DNA of 64,000 bases from Chryseobacterium vaccae (GCF_009602705.1 NZ_VSWH01000001.1:1736001-1800000); one strand, 5' to 3'; shown: positions 32,474-41,699, counted from the stretch's first letter. Notes: a model not told the origin generated them from the letters alone. Made by a program: numbers and translations.

Positions 32474-34738
32474 ATGTCAATCCCATTAAATACTATATAC
32501 AGCTACTTTGAAACCGGAGACTTCCCTACTCAGGAACAGTTCCAGGCTTCATGGTCTTCATTCTGGCACAAAGATGAATCTATACCAACCAGCAAAGTGA
32601 CAGGTCTTGAAAATCTGTTGCAAAATAAAGTAGATAAATCGGTATATGAACTTCACCTTTCAGACCCTGAAGCACATGCCGCGTTTTTAGCTAAAAGAAA
32701 CGCATCCAACCTTTCCGATTCCGATAAACAGGCATGGAAAACAGCTTTAAATGTAGGTGAACTTCCCGAGAATGTTGCCACAGTAGACAGTGATCCGCTT
32801 ATCGGGAACGTGTATACAAAGACCCAGTCAAAAGACCAGTTCATGATGATTGATGATTATGTAAACACTGAAGGAAAAATTACCGCTGATAAACTGGAAG
32901 CACTGGCATTGACCAGAATCTTTAAAGCAGCAGAAGAAACCCTTGATGACTTTATCAACAGTTCTGATGCTTATCAGTATGAAGAAAGTGATATCATTGC
33001 CATCCCGCACTATCCGGAAATAAGAGAAAACGGTCCCGATCCGGTTCTAATCCCTGAACCTCAATACACCCTGTATTTCTATATAGGAGGCGATAAAAAG
33101 AATGTTAACAACTATCTCAATACAGGAGTTTCTACGGTATCCATATCAATGGTAAAAGGACTGCCGGAGCGTTTAGACAGCAAAGTGGATAAACCGTTAA
33201 CAGACGGTATTTACCATATTGAAAGAAGAGAGGGGGTTACTTCTACAGTACTTGCTACCGCTGAAACACTGACATCAGTGATGAACCGTAACAATTATGC
33301 TCCCAAAGGAATTTCCTTCACTGAAGAAACAGAAGGAACCGGGCAACCTGGTAAAGATGCCGTTTTAAGAGCCAATCCGGCAACCTATTCATTTTCCTTT
33401 GGAAATATCAATCCTGCCCATACCGGAGTATACAATATTGCCATTGGGTATAATAATATGCCAGCCATTACTGATGGTTCATCCAACACGGCAATAGGGC
33501 ATTTTGCGGCACAGGGTCTTACCACAGGAGGAGCCAACGTTGCCCTGGGACTTGATTCAGCGAAAGGACTTACCACCGGTGACGATAATACCTTAATAGG
33601 GGTATCAGCAGGATATGGCATTGAAGGTGGTTCAGGAAACACCATGCTCGGAAAATGGACCGGATGTAATATCAAAGGAAATAATAATACCTTCCTGGGT
33701 TATCAGGCCGGCCTGAACTGGGGTAAAGGAGGAAGCGGCAAATGGTCCTCCAACATTGTCATCGGAGCCAATACCACCGGACATCCTATGGGAGTCTGGG
33801 GTGAAAATAGTATTATTATCGGATCCAACCTGGAATTGAATGGACAGCAGTACAATAAATTCATTATCAATAACTTCACTGCAAAAGATAATAATTACTA
33901 CAAAACCCACTTCATTGAAGGAAACTTTGCAGACAGATGGCTGAGGTTTGATACCAGCTTACAGGTATTGAGAATGCCTGCAGCAGATGCTTCCTATACC
34001 AAAAATATCGTAGCAAGACCGGATGGTACATTCGGAACTGAAGATAAAGTAAATTATATCCCGTTAACAGGTACGATTCCGGGGAGACCAATTAATGGTT
34101 CTCTTGAATTTTCAAATGAATCCATAGGAATGTTATACTGTGGCCCTTCAGTAATTAATGTTAATGATGGACTCATTTCAATGACCACGCAAAATTCAAA
34201 TGTTTCAGTCACCGCTTCTAAAGCCTCCATGTCAAATGGTTTCAAATCTATTGATATTGACAGCAGTAATTCCCATATTGATGTAAAATCTGATCTAAGA
34301 GGCCCCGGATTATTAGGAGCAGACTATTATGGTTACAACTATGAGCCTAACTCTTTTGTTCAGAAACAATGGGTAGAGGAGAAACTTGAATATGAATATG
34401 CAAGACCTTACAAAGTATACACCGCCCTTATTCAATTTACTGACAACGGAAATTTTGACCCTGTATTCCTTACTCTTGAGAATACAATTGGTGATATCGA
34501 GTGGAAACAAGATTCAGAAGGCAAATACCTCGGAACCTTTAAAGAAGAGCATTACGGAAACTGGTGGCTCGACAGTAAAATAAACAATTTTGATAAAGAT
34601 CTTGTAAGCTGTCGTACCAAATCTTTAGATGCAAGAACCATTTCCCTGGATATTTTCAGAATGCTTGATTTCCGTCCAATAGGAATTTCTGGGAATGTAG
34701 GTCTCATGGAAATCCGCCTTTACACCGCAATGAGCTAA
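32474..34738 (+). CDS. long tail fibre 2, receptor-binding, paralogue of fibre 1
   Basis: 754 residues. The N-terminus is nearly the same as fibre 1 (FETGDFPTQEQFQASWSSFW). An extra short insert follows YEESDIIAIP (about residue 175, Pro-rich). From about 320 to 420 it has repeated NTAIG/NVALG/NTLIG/NTMLG/NTFLG motifs like the head of YadA-type adhesins (left-handed beta-roll). The C-terminal tip (YGYNYEPNSFVQKQWVEEK onward) has no counterpart in fibre 1. Two fibres with the same base and different tips suggest a broadened or switchable target range. Confidence 0.82.
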   Translation: MSIPLNTIYSYFETGDFPTQEQFQASWSSFWHKDESIPTSKVTGLENLLQNKVDKSVYELHLSDPEAHAAFLAKRNASNLSDSDKQAWKTALNVGELPENVATVDSDPLIGNVYTKTQSKDQFMMIDDYVNTEGKITADKLEALALTRIFKAAEETLDDFINSSDAYQYEESDIIAIPHYPEIRENGPDPVLIPEPQYTLYFYIGGDKKNVNNYLNTGVSTVSISMVKGLPERLDSKVDKPLTDGIYHIERREGVTSTVLATAETLTSVMNRNNYAPKGISFTEETEGTGQPGKDAVLRANPATYSFSFGNINPAHTGVYNIAIGYNNMPAITDGSSNTAIGHFAAQGLTTGGANVALGLDSAKGLTTGDDNTLIGVSAGYGIEGGSGNTMLGKWTGCNIKGNNNTFLGYQAGLNWGKGGSGKWSSNIVIGANTTGHPMGVWGENSIIIGSNLELNGQQYNKFIINNFTAKDNNYYKTHFIEGNFADRWLRFDTSLQVLRMPAADASYTKNIVARPDGTFGTEDKVNYIPLTGTIPGRPINGSLEFSNESIGMLYCGPSVINVNDGLISMTTQNSNVSVTASKASMSNGFKSIDIDSSNSHIDVKSDLRGPGLLGADYYGYNYEPNSFVQKQWVEEKLEYEYARPYKVYTALIQFTDNGNFDPVFLTLENTIGDIEWKQDSEGKYLGTFKEEHYGNWWLDSKINNFDKDLVSCRTKSLDARTISLDIFRMLDFRPIGISGNVGLMEIRLYTAMS

Positions 34739-34758
34739 CAACAAATAAATAATATTAT

Positions 34759-35100
34759 ATGAAAGAAATACTAACCGAACATTTAAGCACCTTTTTAGGA
34801 CTTCTGGCTACAGGCCTGGCAGGATTCGTTTTCGGAAAAAAGAAAATGAATGCCGAAGTCGCTGGAATGGATGCCGACAATGAAGGAAAAGAAATAGAAA
34901 ACGCCGACAAACTGGTCAAGCTCTACAAAGATGCCCTTGACGATCTTGCCGGGCGTTACGAAGTAAAATTTAAAGAATTTTCAAATCTGGCAGAAAGAAA
35001 AATCAAGCTGCTGGAAGAAGAAATAAACATACAGAAACGCATCAACGATCAGCTAAAAACTGAGAATGCCAAACTGAGATCAAAACTTAAAGAAAATTGA
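34759..35100 (+). CDS. small membrane protein with coiled coil, possible holin
   Basis: 113 residues. One N-terminal membrane segment (STFLGLLATGLAGFVFGKKK, about 9-28) is followed by a long Lys/Glu-rich coiled coil (LEEEINIQKRINDQLKTENA). It is the last gene of the late operon, directly before the terminator. A single TM with a charged tail would fit a class III-like holin or pinholin, but u-spanin/endolysin partners here are at the other end of the operon. The holin role is a guess; small proteins of this form are common at the ends of Bacteroidota tail clusters. Confidence 0.65.
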   Translation: MKEILTEHLSTFLGLLATGLAGFVFGKKKMNAEVAGMDADNEGKEIENADKLVKLYKDALDDLAGRYEVKFKEFSNLAERKIKLLEEEINIQKRINDQLKTENAKLRSKLKEN

Positions 35101-35146
35101 ATTATTAAAAATATCCTGTAATTTTTTTAGTAATACTGCCATGAGA

Positions 35147-35166
35147 CACCCGAAAGGGTGTTTTTT
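35147..35166 (+). terminator. Rho-independent terminator of the late operon
   Basis: CACCC-GAAA-GGGTG stem-loop followed by six T, 46 nt after the last tail gene. The GNRA-like loop adds stability. Confidence 0.88.
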
Positions 35167-35439
35167 GGTTATATGAATTAAAAACAACCCAATCTTTTTC
35201 TCTGAAAAAAAAGACATTTGGAAAATCATTTCCGGCATCTGGTATTGCCGTCCGTAAACAAACACAGTCCCGAAGAGACGGCTTAACACAGGACAGGAAA
35301 AATTCCTGTCCATATCCCGTCTACATTTTAGTGAACAGGATCATTTTTAGCAGAGAATTCCAGGTCTTGAATTTTTGTTTCTTTTGTTTGGCTACGTCGA
35401 ATCTTCGATTTCAAGACAAAAGAAATTAAAAACAAAAAA
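35167..35439. other. non-coding right flank of the Mu-type element
   Basis: No gene is seen. It contains a perfect hairpin GGACAGGAA-AAA-TTCCTGTCC (35291-35311), which holds the inverted ATGGACA word seen in the left-end repeats. From 35340 it contains AT-rich words (TTTTTGTTTCTTTTGTTT and ACAAAAGAAATTAAAAAC) that look like flavobacterial intergenic repeats. The right element end is expected in 35.17-35.34 kb; exact ends could not be set. Confidence 0.55.
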
Positions 35440-35463
35440 AGGATGAATCCTAAAATTCACCCT
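35440..35463 (-). terminator. terminator of the msrAB transcription unit
   Basis: On the minus strand AGGGTGAAT-TTTAGG-ATTCATCCT is followed by TTTTTTT. It lies 23 nt past the msrAB stop. One G-U wobble is in the stem. Confidence 0.75.
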
Positions 35464-35485
35464 TCCACTTTTCATTTATTTTCTA

Positions 35486-36601
35486 TTACTTTTTATCCAG
35501 CAAAGGCAGATATTCCCCGTACCCTTTCTGCTCCATTTCAGCTTTTGGAATAAACTTCAGGGAAGCACTGTTGATACAATAACGGAGACCGCCTTTATCC
35601 GCAGGACCATCTGTGAAAACATGTCCCAAATGAGCATCTCCGGTTTTACTCCTTACCTCTACCCTGTCCATTCCGTGAGAACGGTCTAGTTTTTCATCAA
35701 TCAGCTTTTTGGTTATTGGTTTAGAGAAGCTTGGCCATCCGCATCCTGATTCAAACTTATCCGTAGAAATAAATAAAGGTTCTCCGGTAGTAATGTCTAC
35801 ATAGATTCCTTCACGGGTTTCATTCCAGTATTCGTTCTGGAAGGGTCTCTCCGTTCCGTTTTCCTGGGTCACATTATACTGTTCTGCGGTTAATTTTCCT
35901 TTCAAAGCCTTTTTATCCTGCTTCTGGTATTTTGCTTTTGGAAGCGGATTGGCTTTTTTAGCCATTTCAAAAAGTCCTGGTTCAATATGGCAGTATCCAC
36001 CCGGATTTTTATCCAGATAATCCTGGTGATAATCTTCTGCTTTGTAGAAATTTTTCAAAGAAATTGTTTCTACCAAAATAGGTTTACTGTAATTTTTAGC
36101 CAGCTTCTGAACCTCATCTTTTACCACAGCTTCATCAGCTTTGTCGGTAAAGTAAATTCCGGTTCTGTATTGGTTTCCTCTGTCATTACCCTGTTGATCT
36201 TTACTGGTAGGATCAATGGTTTTAAAATACAAATCAATGAGCAACTTAAGATCTACCTGCTCGGGATCATATTTTACTTTTACAGTTTCTGCAAAACCTG
36301 TGGTATGGCTTACCACTTCCTCATACGTTGGATTTTTGGTATTTCCGTTGGCATAGCCTACCTCCGTTCCTACCACTCCTCGAATCTGTTGAAAAAAGTG
36401 TTCGGTACCCCAGAAACATCCTCCGGCAAAATAAATCTCTCTGACATTTTTATTATCCATAATTTCCTGATTTTCTTTCTCTTTCATTACTACTTTGGGC
36501 TTTCTGTTGTTAAAAAACCCGGATCCTGCAGCAAAAACTGCAACCCCCAGAATAATTCCGAGGACAATCAATATATTTTTCATTTTTTTCTTTTTATCCA
36601 T
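35486..36601 (-). CDS. msrAB: peptide-methionine sulfoxide reductase MsrA-MsrB fusion, membrane anchored
   Basis: 371 residues. An N-terminal membrane anchor or signal ([20 protein letters not shown]) is followed by MsrA (about 50-205; active-site [22 protein letters not shown]) and MsrB (about 235-360; [24 protein letters not shown], catalytic Cys in [11 protein letters not shown]). MsrB normally binds zinc with two CxxC pairs; they are not evident here. It repairs S- and R-methionine sulfoxide in envelope proteins. It is the last gene of a unit with DUF417, 1 nt downstream of it. Confidence 0.93.
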   Translation of the reverse strand: MDKKKKMKNILIVLGIILGVAVFAAGSGFFNNRKPKVVMKEKENQEIMDNKNVREIYFAGGCFWGTEHFFQQIRGVVGTEVGYANGNTKNPTYEEVVSHTTGFAETVKVKYDPEQVDLKLLIDLYFKTIDPTSKDQQGNDRGNQYRTGIYFTDKADEAVVKDEVQKLAKNYSKPILVETISLKNFYKAEDYHQDYLDKNPGGYCHIEPGLFEMAKKANPLPKAKYQKQDKKALKGKLTAEQYNVTQENGTERPFQNEYWNETREGIYVDITTGEPLFISTDKFESGCGWPSFSKPITKKLIDEKLDRSHGMDRVEVRSKTGDAHLGHVFTDGPADKGGLRYCINSASLKFIPKAEMEQKGYGEYLPLLDKK

Positions 36602-36602
36602 T

Positions 36603-37049
36603 TTATTGTTTATTGCTTATAATCATCAGGCCAAATCCTAAAAGAACCAGATCCTTCAGAATAAAGAAATCCGTGACAGGAACTCCGTCCACTGTTTTCC
36701 ATATACCCGGTGTGGTAAACAGATAACTTAATGTAATCAGGAAAGTTACGGTCATTCCAATGCCTGCATACTTACGTAACAATGCAAATTTCACACTAAA
36801 TATCAATAATAGGGCAATGATAATTTCTATTATTCCGATAGTGTTTGACACTGCCTGAACGCTCATAATATCATATACGAAAAAACTAAGAAAATGGTTT
36901 TCAACCAAAGGTTTGATAGCGGCGGCTTCTGTAGGAGTAAACTTAAAAATTCCGATCCAGAGCAATATAAGCGATGCCCCGAAAAGAGAAATATAATAAC
37001 CTGTCTGATACGTTACAGATTGACTGTTGAATTGTGATGTTCCGTTCAT
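36603..37049 (-). CDS. DUF417 (YkgB/RclC-like) inner-membrane protein
   Basis: 148 residues. Four membrane segments with the family words [38 protein letters not shown] and [20 protein letters not shown]. In E. coli the related RclC belongs to the reactive-chlorine response. Here it sits 1 nt before msrAB, which repairs chlorine-oxidised methionine. That supports a role in oxidative/chlorine stress, by inference. Confidence 0.85.
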   Translation of the reverse strand: MNGTSQFNSQSVTYQTGYYISLFGASLILLWIGIFKFTPTEAAAIKPLVENHFLSFFVYDIMSVQAVSNTIGIIEIIIALLLIFSVKFALLRKYAGIGMTVTFLITLSYLFTTPGIWKTVDGVPVTDFFILKDLVLLGFGLMIISNKQ

Positions 37050-37128
37050 ATTTTTAGGATTTTGAATGATACTTTATTATTTTCAAAAGTATAGTCGGAA
37101 CAGATTCAGAATCCTGACAATTATTTTT

Positions 37129-37401
37129 CTAAAGATCTAAATTTTTAAGAACTTTTTCTTTAAAATACTGAATTTCAGAATCATTTATTTCATCACTTTC
37201 TTTCTGAGCCAGCTTTCTTTTTAAAATATCATCTAAAATCTTAAGTTTCGATTCATAAGCCCTGCACCATTTACAGATCTTCAGGTGCATAGAAAGCTGC
37301 CAGTTTTCCTTTCGGGAAATGGTCCGCGCATTTCTTTTCTCCATCAGCATCGTAGCGGTACTGCATGGAAGGAACAAAATATGAATAAATTTTCTCAACA
37401 T
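37129..37401 (-). CDS. putative zinc-finger anti-sigma factor
   Basis: 90 residues. The His-x3-Cys-x2-Cys pattern in MHLKICKWCRAYESKL (about 39-54) is the ZAS/zf-HC2 anti-sigma signature. It starts 13 nt after the ECF sigma gene. No membrane segment follows, so it would be a cytoplasmic, redox-sensitive anti-sigma factor of the RsrA/ChrR type. It would hold the sigma factor until the zinc thiolates are oxidised. Confidence 0.75.
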   Translation of the reverse strand: MLRKFIHILFLPCSTATMLMEKRNARTISRKENWQLSMHLKICKWCRAYESKLKILDDILKRKLAQKESDEINDSEIQYFKEKVLKNLDL

Positions 37402-37414
37402 GTTTCAAGTATGG

Positions 37415-37969
37415 TTATAAGTTGGCAAACCAGTTCAGATCCAGACATTCTCTCAACTGCATTCTGCTTCTTTGAAGGATCTTCCACAAATTAGTCGTAG
37501 AAATTTGTAATTCCTGACTTACCTCGGGGGCTTTTTTTTCCTGAAGATAATACATTTTCAGCGGAATCTTCCACCTGGCGGGTAAATTATCAATACAACT
37601 TTCCAGTATTTCATTAAAATCTTGGGCATCCAGAAGTTCAGGTTCCTGACCTGAAACATTCCAGTCATTTAAAACTCCGTCATTCCTCCAAGAACCTGTT
37701 TCATCAAAAAAATGATCCAGGCTGATCTGCGGTTCTGATTTATACTTTTTGCGATAAAAATCAGCAGCTTTTCTGTTCAGGATAGCCATAAGCCAGGTTA
37801 TTGGCTGACTTCTCCCCTCAAAAGAATCATAGGACGAAAATGCAGCCAAAAAAACGTCCTGAACCATATCCTGAGCATCCTCTTTATTGGATAGCAGATA
37901 GAAGGCCTTCTTCAAAAGTGGTCCGGAATATTGGTCTATCCAGTTTCTGAGCACTTCATCTTTCGTCAT
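37415..37969 (-). CDS. ECF-family RNA polymerase sigma factor
   Basis: 184 residues. Sigma region 2 (KEDAQDMVQDVFLAAFSSYD; PITWLMAILNRKAADFYRKK) and region 4 (IDNLPARWKIPLKMYYLQEK; QELQISTTNLWKILQRSRMQ) are clear. The linker is longer than usual (about 75-125). The downstream order is anti-sigma, DUF417, msrAB on the same strand, so the likely regulon includes this oxidative-repair unit. Confidence 0.92.
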   Translation of the reverse strand: MTKDEVLRNWIDQYSGPLLKKAFYLLSNKEDAQDMVQDVFLAAFSSYDSFEGRSQPITWLMAILNRKAADFYRKKYKSEPQISLDHFFDETGSWRNDGVLNDWNVSGQEPELLDAQDFNEILESCIDNLPARWKIPLKMYYLQEKKAPEVSQELQISTTNLWKILQRSRMQLRECLDLNWFANL

Positions 37970-37995
37970 TTTTATTTTTATATCAGATCCCGGGA

Positions 37996-38787
37996 TTATA
38001 TTTCCAATTTTAAATCATAATACCTTAGAGTATGCATAGGCAAGCCATCTTCAGCAATTGCCGGCAGTACTTTCTTATTCTTATAATATGCTTTCAAAGC
38101 ACTTATTACACTCATATCAAGAAAAAAATCATTGGAAGACATATACATCTGCTTTACGAGAAACTCCCCCTTCGTAGTAACACCGTAAATAAGGGTGAGA
38201 GGTCTTACTCTTGAAGAATCTGCATCCTCTGAAATCCCTTGAGAAGATATTGCATTCGCAACATGCTTCTTTCCACAGGTGTTGAGTTCATCCGGATTAT
38301 CGGCAAACTTTTCACATCCGGGAAAAACATGATACCTTTTCATCTTTTTCTTCTCGTCATATACCGTGTATTTTTGAAAGATACCAATGCCTTTATTATA
38401 TTTCACATACGAAGCGTTGATCTTATCTATCGCCTGAGTATAAAAAAGTGCCGACACTTTCTCATCTCCCTTTACTTTGATAGCAATTTTATTCTTTTCA
38501 AAGCTCCTGTACTGAATCAGAAGTAATGAATCCGCTTTTAAAATTTTATTCTCTATAGGATTTTCCGGGGATAATGATGACATTTTCCCGGAAGTTCTGG
38601 TTTCCATTATTCTTCTTCCCTCATCACCTATTGACAGGATTTTCAAAATAGCATTCACCGTCTTTTCTTGATTTTTTAAACTTGTCTTTAATCCCGGATC
38701 TTTCACAGAGTTGATCTCATTAAACGAAAATATAGTCTGGGCAAAAGAAAAATTGAATAGTAAAATAAAAAATAAAACGGGTCTCAT
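37996..38787 (-). CDS. secreted protein of unknown function
   Basis: 263 residues with a signal peptide (MRPVLFFILLFNFSFAQ). The mature protein is Lys-rich, with DKINASYVKYNKGIGIFQKY and CEKFADNPDELNTCGKKHVA, whose two Cys may form a disulphide. The end is a beta-rich TLIYGVTTKGEFLVKQMYMS domain resembling the energy-transducer/TonB-C like fold, but with no clear match. It starts upstream of the sigma factor on the same strand. Confidence 0.55.
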   Translation of the reverse strand: MRPVLFFILLFNFSFAQTIFSFNEINSVKDPGLKTSLKNQEKTVNAILKILSIGDEGRRIMETRTSGKMSSLSPENPIENKILKADSLLLIQYRSFEKNKIAIKVKGDEKVSALFYTQAIDKINASYVKYNKGIGIFQKYTVYDEKKKMKRYHVFPGCEKFADNPDELNTCGKKHVANAISSQGISEDADSSRVRPLTLIYGVTTKGEFLVKQMYMSSNDFFLDMSVISALKAYYKNKKVLPAIAEDGLPMHTLRYYDLKLEI

Positions 38788-38849
38788 TAAATAGCTTTAA
38801 GAAATCAAATATATAAGAATCGTTAGTTTCAACAAAGGTTTTTTTTCTT

Positions 38850-38857
38850 TAAATTTG
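38850..38857 (+). promoter_or_regulatory. -7 box of the alaS promoter
   Basis: TAAATTTG is an exact TAnnTTTG match, 40 nt before the alaS ATG. Confidence 0.55.
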
Positions 38858-38897
38858 CATCTTATCATAAAATTGATTAAAAAGCAAAGCAATACAT

Positions 38898-41501
38898 ATG
38901 ACATCACAAGAGATACGTCAAAAATTTTTAGATTATTTTAAAAGTAAAGGCCACCTTATCGTTCCTTCAGCTCCAATTGTGCTGAAAGACGATCCTACCC
39001 TTATGTTTTCCAATTCAGGAATGACGCAGTTCAAAGATTTTTTCTTAGGCTATAAAACGCCTACCGCCCCAAGAATTGCCGATACACAGAAGTGTCTGAG
39101 AGTTTCCGGAAAGCATAACGACTTAGATGATGTAGGTAGAGATACCTATCACCATACTATGTTTGAAATGTTAGGAAACTGGTCTTTTGGGGATTATTTC
39201 AAAAAAGATGCTATTGCTTTTGCCTGGGAATTACTGACGGAAGTTTATGGAATTCCTAAAGAGAATTTATACGTAACCATTTTTGAAGGTGATGCTTCAG
39301 AAAACCTTGACAGAGACCAGGATGCTTATGACTTCTGGAAATCCCATATTTCTGAAGACAGAATCATCAACGGAAATAAAAAGGATAACTTCTGGGAAAT
39401 GGGAGAAAGCGGACCATGCGGACCGTGTTCAGAAATTCACGTTGACCTGAGAACTCCGGAAGAAAAAGCTAAAGTTTCAGGGCTTGAGCTTGTCAATAAC
39501 GACCATCCGCAGGTAGTGGAAGTATGGAACCTGGTTTTCATGGAATTCAACAGAAAAGCAGATAAATCCCTTGAAAAGCTTCCTGCACAGCACGTAGATA
39601 CGGGAATGGGCTTTGAGCGTCTGTGTATGGCGCTTCAAGGCAAATCGTCCAACTATGATACCGACGTATTCACTCCGCTTATTGCTAAAGTGGAAGAACT
39701 TTCTGGAAAAAAATATACCGGAATTTTAGAAGATGAAAAAGACATCGCGATCCGTGTGGTGGTAGATCACATCAGAGCGGTTGCTTTTGCTATTGCAGAC
39801 GGACAGCTTCCTTCAAGCGGAGGAGCAGGATATGTGATCAGAAGAATCTTAAGAAGAGCGGTTTCTTATTCTTATCGATTCTTAGATATAAAAGAACCTT
39901 TCCTATATAAACTGGTGGCTGTTCTTCAGGAACAGATGGGACCATTCTTCCCGGAAATCGATAAGCAGGGCAAGTTGGTAACTGAAGTGATCAAAAGTGA
40001 AGAAGAATCCTTCCTGAATACCATTGAAAACGGATTGGTAAGAGTTGAAAAACTGATCCAGCAAACCATTGCCGACAACCAGAAAGTATTGCCTACACCG
40101 GAAGTATTCGAGCTGTATGACACCTATGGATTCCCTGATGATTTGACAAGAATTATTGCAGAAGAAAAAGGACTGACCATTGATGAAGAAGGCTTTAATG
40201 CTAAAAGAAAGGAACAGCAGGACCGCTCCAGAGGAGGAGATGCTAAGAAAGTATACGACTGGGTAATACTGGAAGAAAAACCTGAAGCATTTGTAGGATA
40301 CGACCAGCTTGAAGCAGAAACCTATATTACGAGATACAGAAAAATAGAAAATAAAGACGGAGAATTTTACCAGGTGGTATTAAGCAACTCTCCATTTTAT
40401 CCGGAAGGCGGAGGCCAGGTTGGAGATAAAGGAGTTCTGGAAAATGCAACGGAAAGCTTCGAAGTACTGGAAACCAAAAAAGAAAACGGACTGATTATTT
40501 CACTCCTCAACGGTCTTCCTAAAGATGCAGGAGCAGTTTTCTATGCTAAGGTAGATGTTACTGACAGAAAGAATTCCCAGGCTAACCACTCTGTGACCCA
40601 CCTTTTACACGAAGCGTTAAGAGAGGTTTTAGGAACTCACGTAGAACAGAAAGGTTCTTATGTGGGGCCGGATTATCTGCGTTTCGACTTCTCCCACTTC
40701 AACAAAATGACGGAAGAAGAGTTGGCATTAATCGAGCAGAAAGTAAACCAGAAGATCAAAGATAGCATTGCTTTACAGGAATTCAGAAGTATTCCTATTC
40801 AGGAGGCTCTGGATAAAGGCGCAATGGCTTTATTTGGTGAAAAATACGGGGATAATGTAAGAATGATCCAGTTCGGAAGTTCAAAAGAACTTTGTGGAGG
40901 AACTCACGTAAAAAACACCAGTGAGATCGGTCATTTCAAGATCACTTCCGAAGGTTCTGCAGCAGCAGGAATCAGAAGAATTGAAGCGATTTCCGGAGAT
41001 GAATCTGAGGCATACTTCAAAAATTTAGAACAACAGATGCTGGAAATTTCCCAGTTACTGAAATCTAAAGATGTCGTAAGATCCATTGAAAAGCTGATTG
41101 AAGAAAACGCTTCCCTTAAAGCTGAAGCAGATGCTCTTAAAAAAGAAAAAGCGAAAGGTGAAATCGGAGAATGGAAAAACGCTTACGAGCAAAAAGGCAA
41201 CAAGCAGCTTCTTGTGAAGAAAACTTCCCTTGATGCAGGCTCTGTAAAAGACATTGTTTTCCAGCTGAAAAGAGAGATCCCTACTTCAGTAACGATCATT
41301 CTTTCCGATGCAGATGGTAAACCAATGATCACCGTAGGTGTTTCTGACGACCTTGCAGCAGATTATCAGGCCGGAGCTATCGTTAAAGATCTTGCAAAAG
41401 AGATCCAGGGCGGCGGCGGTGGAAATCCGGGCTTTGCAACAGCAGGCGGTAAAAACCTTGACGGGCTGGAAAATGCCTACCAAAAAGCATTAACTATCTA
41501 A
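38898..41501 (+). CDS. alaS: alanyl-tRNA synthetase
   Basis: 867 residues, full length. Class II catalytic core at residues 1-250 (FFLGYKTPTAPRIADTQKCL; HTMFEMLGNWSFGDYFKK; WNLVFMEFNRKADKSLEKLP), a tRNA-recognition domain to about 450, and an editing domain with the zinc-type motifs HSVTHLLHEALR and ELCGGTHVKNTSEIG. The C-terminal DHHA1 domain ends in the glycine-rich IQGGGGGNPGFATAGG. It charges tRNA-Ala in the cytosol and removes mischarged Ser/Gly. Single gene with its own promoter and terminator. Confidence 0.98.
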   Translation: MTSQEIRQKFLDYFKSKGHLIVPSAPIVLKDDPTLMFSNSGMTQFKDFFLGYKTPTAPRIADTQKCLRVSGKHNDLDDVGRDTYHHTMFEMLGNWSFGDYFKKDAIAFAWELLTEVYGIPKENLYVTIFEGDASENLDRDQDAYDFWKSHISEDRIINGNKKDNFWEMGESGPCGPCSEIHVDLRTPEEKAKVSGLELVNNDHPQVVEVWNLVFMEFNRKADKSLEKLPAQHVDTGMGFERLCMALQGKSSNYDTDVFTPLIAKVEELSGKKYTGILEDEKDIAIRVVVDHIRAVAFAIADGQLPSSGGAGYVIRRILRRAVSYSYRFLDIKEPFLYKLVAVLQEQMGPFFPEIDKQGKLVTEVIKSEEESFLNTIENGLVRVEKLIQQTIADNQKVLPTPEVFELYDTYGFPDDLTRIIAEEKGLTIDEEGFNAKRKEQQDRSRGGDAKKVYDWVILEEKPEAFVGYDQLEAETYITRYRKIENKDGEFYQVVLSNSPFYPEGGGQVGDKGVLENATESFEVLETKKENGLIISLLNGLPKDAGAVFYAKVDVTDRKNSQANHSVTHLLHEALREVLGTHVEQKGSYVGPDYLRFDFSHFNKMTEEELALIEQKVNQKIKDSIALQEFRSIPIQEALDKGAMALFGEKYGDNVRMIQFGSSKELCGGTHVKNTSEIGHFKITSEGSAAAGIRRIEAISGDESEAYFKNLEQQMLEISQLLKSKDVVRSIEKLIEENASLKAEADALKKEKAKGEIGEWKNAYEQKGNKQLLVKKTSLDAGSVKDIVFQLKREIPTSVTIILSDADGKPMITVGVSDDLAADYQAGAIVKDLAKEIQGGGGGNPGFATAGGKNLDGLENAYQKALTI

Positions 41502-41527
41502 GGTCACAGATCTTATATCATACAATA

Positions 41528-41562
41528 AAAAAACTTCTGAAAATTTTCAGAAGTTTTTTTTT
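41528..41562. terminator. terminator after alaS
   Basis: AAAAAACTTCTGAAAA / TTTTCAGAAGTTTTTT near-perfect palindrome followed by more T residues. Confidence 0.88.
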
Positions 41563-41699
41563 ATTTATAACTGTTCTAATTATTGACTTTACCTTAACAA
41601 AACATTATGCAAACTTAAACTAATAGTTTTCTCTTCTTAAAATATAATTCACAATAGACCTCTAGTTTTGCTTCAAATCGAAATTCAAAAAAAGTAAGT

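Larger units (their letters stand above)
12169..35311. mobile_element. Mu-type transposable element encoding a headless contractile tail (putative tailocin)
   Basis: The boundaries are approximate. In order it carries an S24 repressor (divergent), a small early regulator, MuA-like and MuB-like genes, a RecA-like ATPase, DUF3164, small unknown genes, an endolysin, a u-spanin-like protein, sheath, tube, tail chaperone with frameshift, tape measure, DUF6046, hub, spike, baseplate W/X/J/I-like proteins, a collar fibre, two long fibres and a small membrane protein with a terminator. No portal, terminase, capsid, scaffold protease or neck protein was recognised. All frames are intact and densely packed. 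A transposable tailocin is the preferred reading; a Mu-like prophage that lost its head module is the alternative. TG/CA ends and a 5 bp target duplication were not found by eye. Confidence 0.82.

Noticed and set aside
12169..35311. A complete, infectious Mu-like prophage
   Set aside because: I looked through all reading frames for portal, terminase, capsid, protease and neck proteins and recognised none; the unassigned proteins are too small for portal, terminase or capsid, apart from the minus-strand 179-residue protein.
12169..35311. An extracellular contractile injection system (PVC/Afp type) or T6SS-iii
   Set aside because: No AAA+ ClpV-like or CIS15-like ATPase, only one sheath and one tube gene, no toxin cargo gene recognised, and an endolysin/spanin cassette typical of lysis-released tails is present.
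12146..35326. Exact TG...CA ends with a 5 bp target duplication
   Set aside because: Several TG/CA pairs near both presumed ends were tried (for example TGTTAT at 12146 with AACA near 35336), but the adjacent 5 nt did not match. The ends remain undefined.
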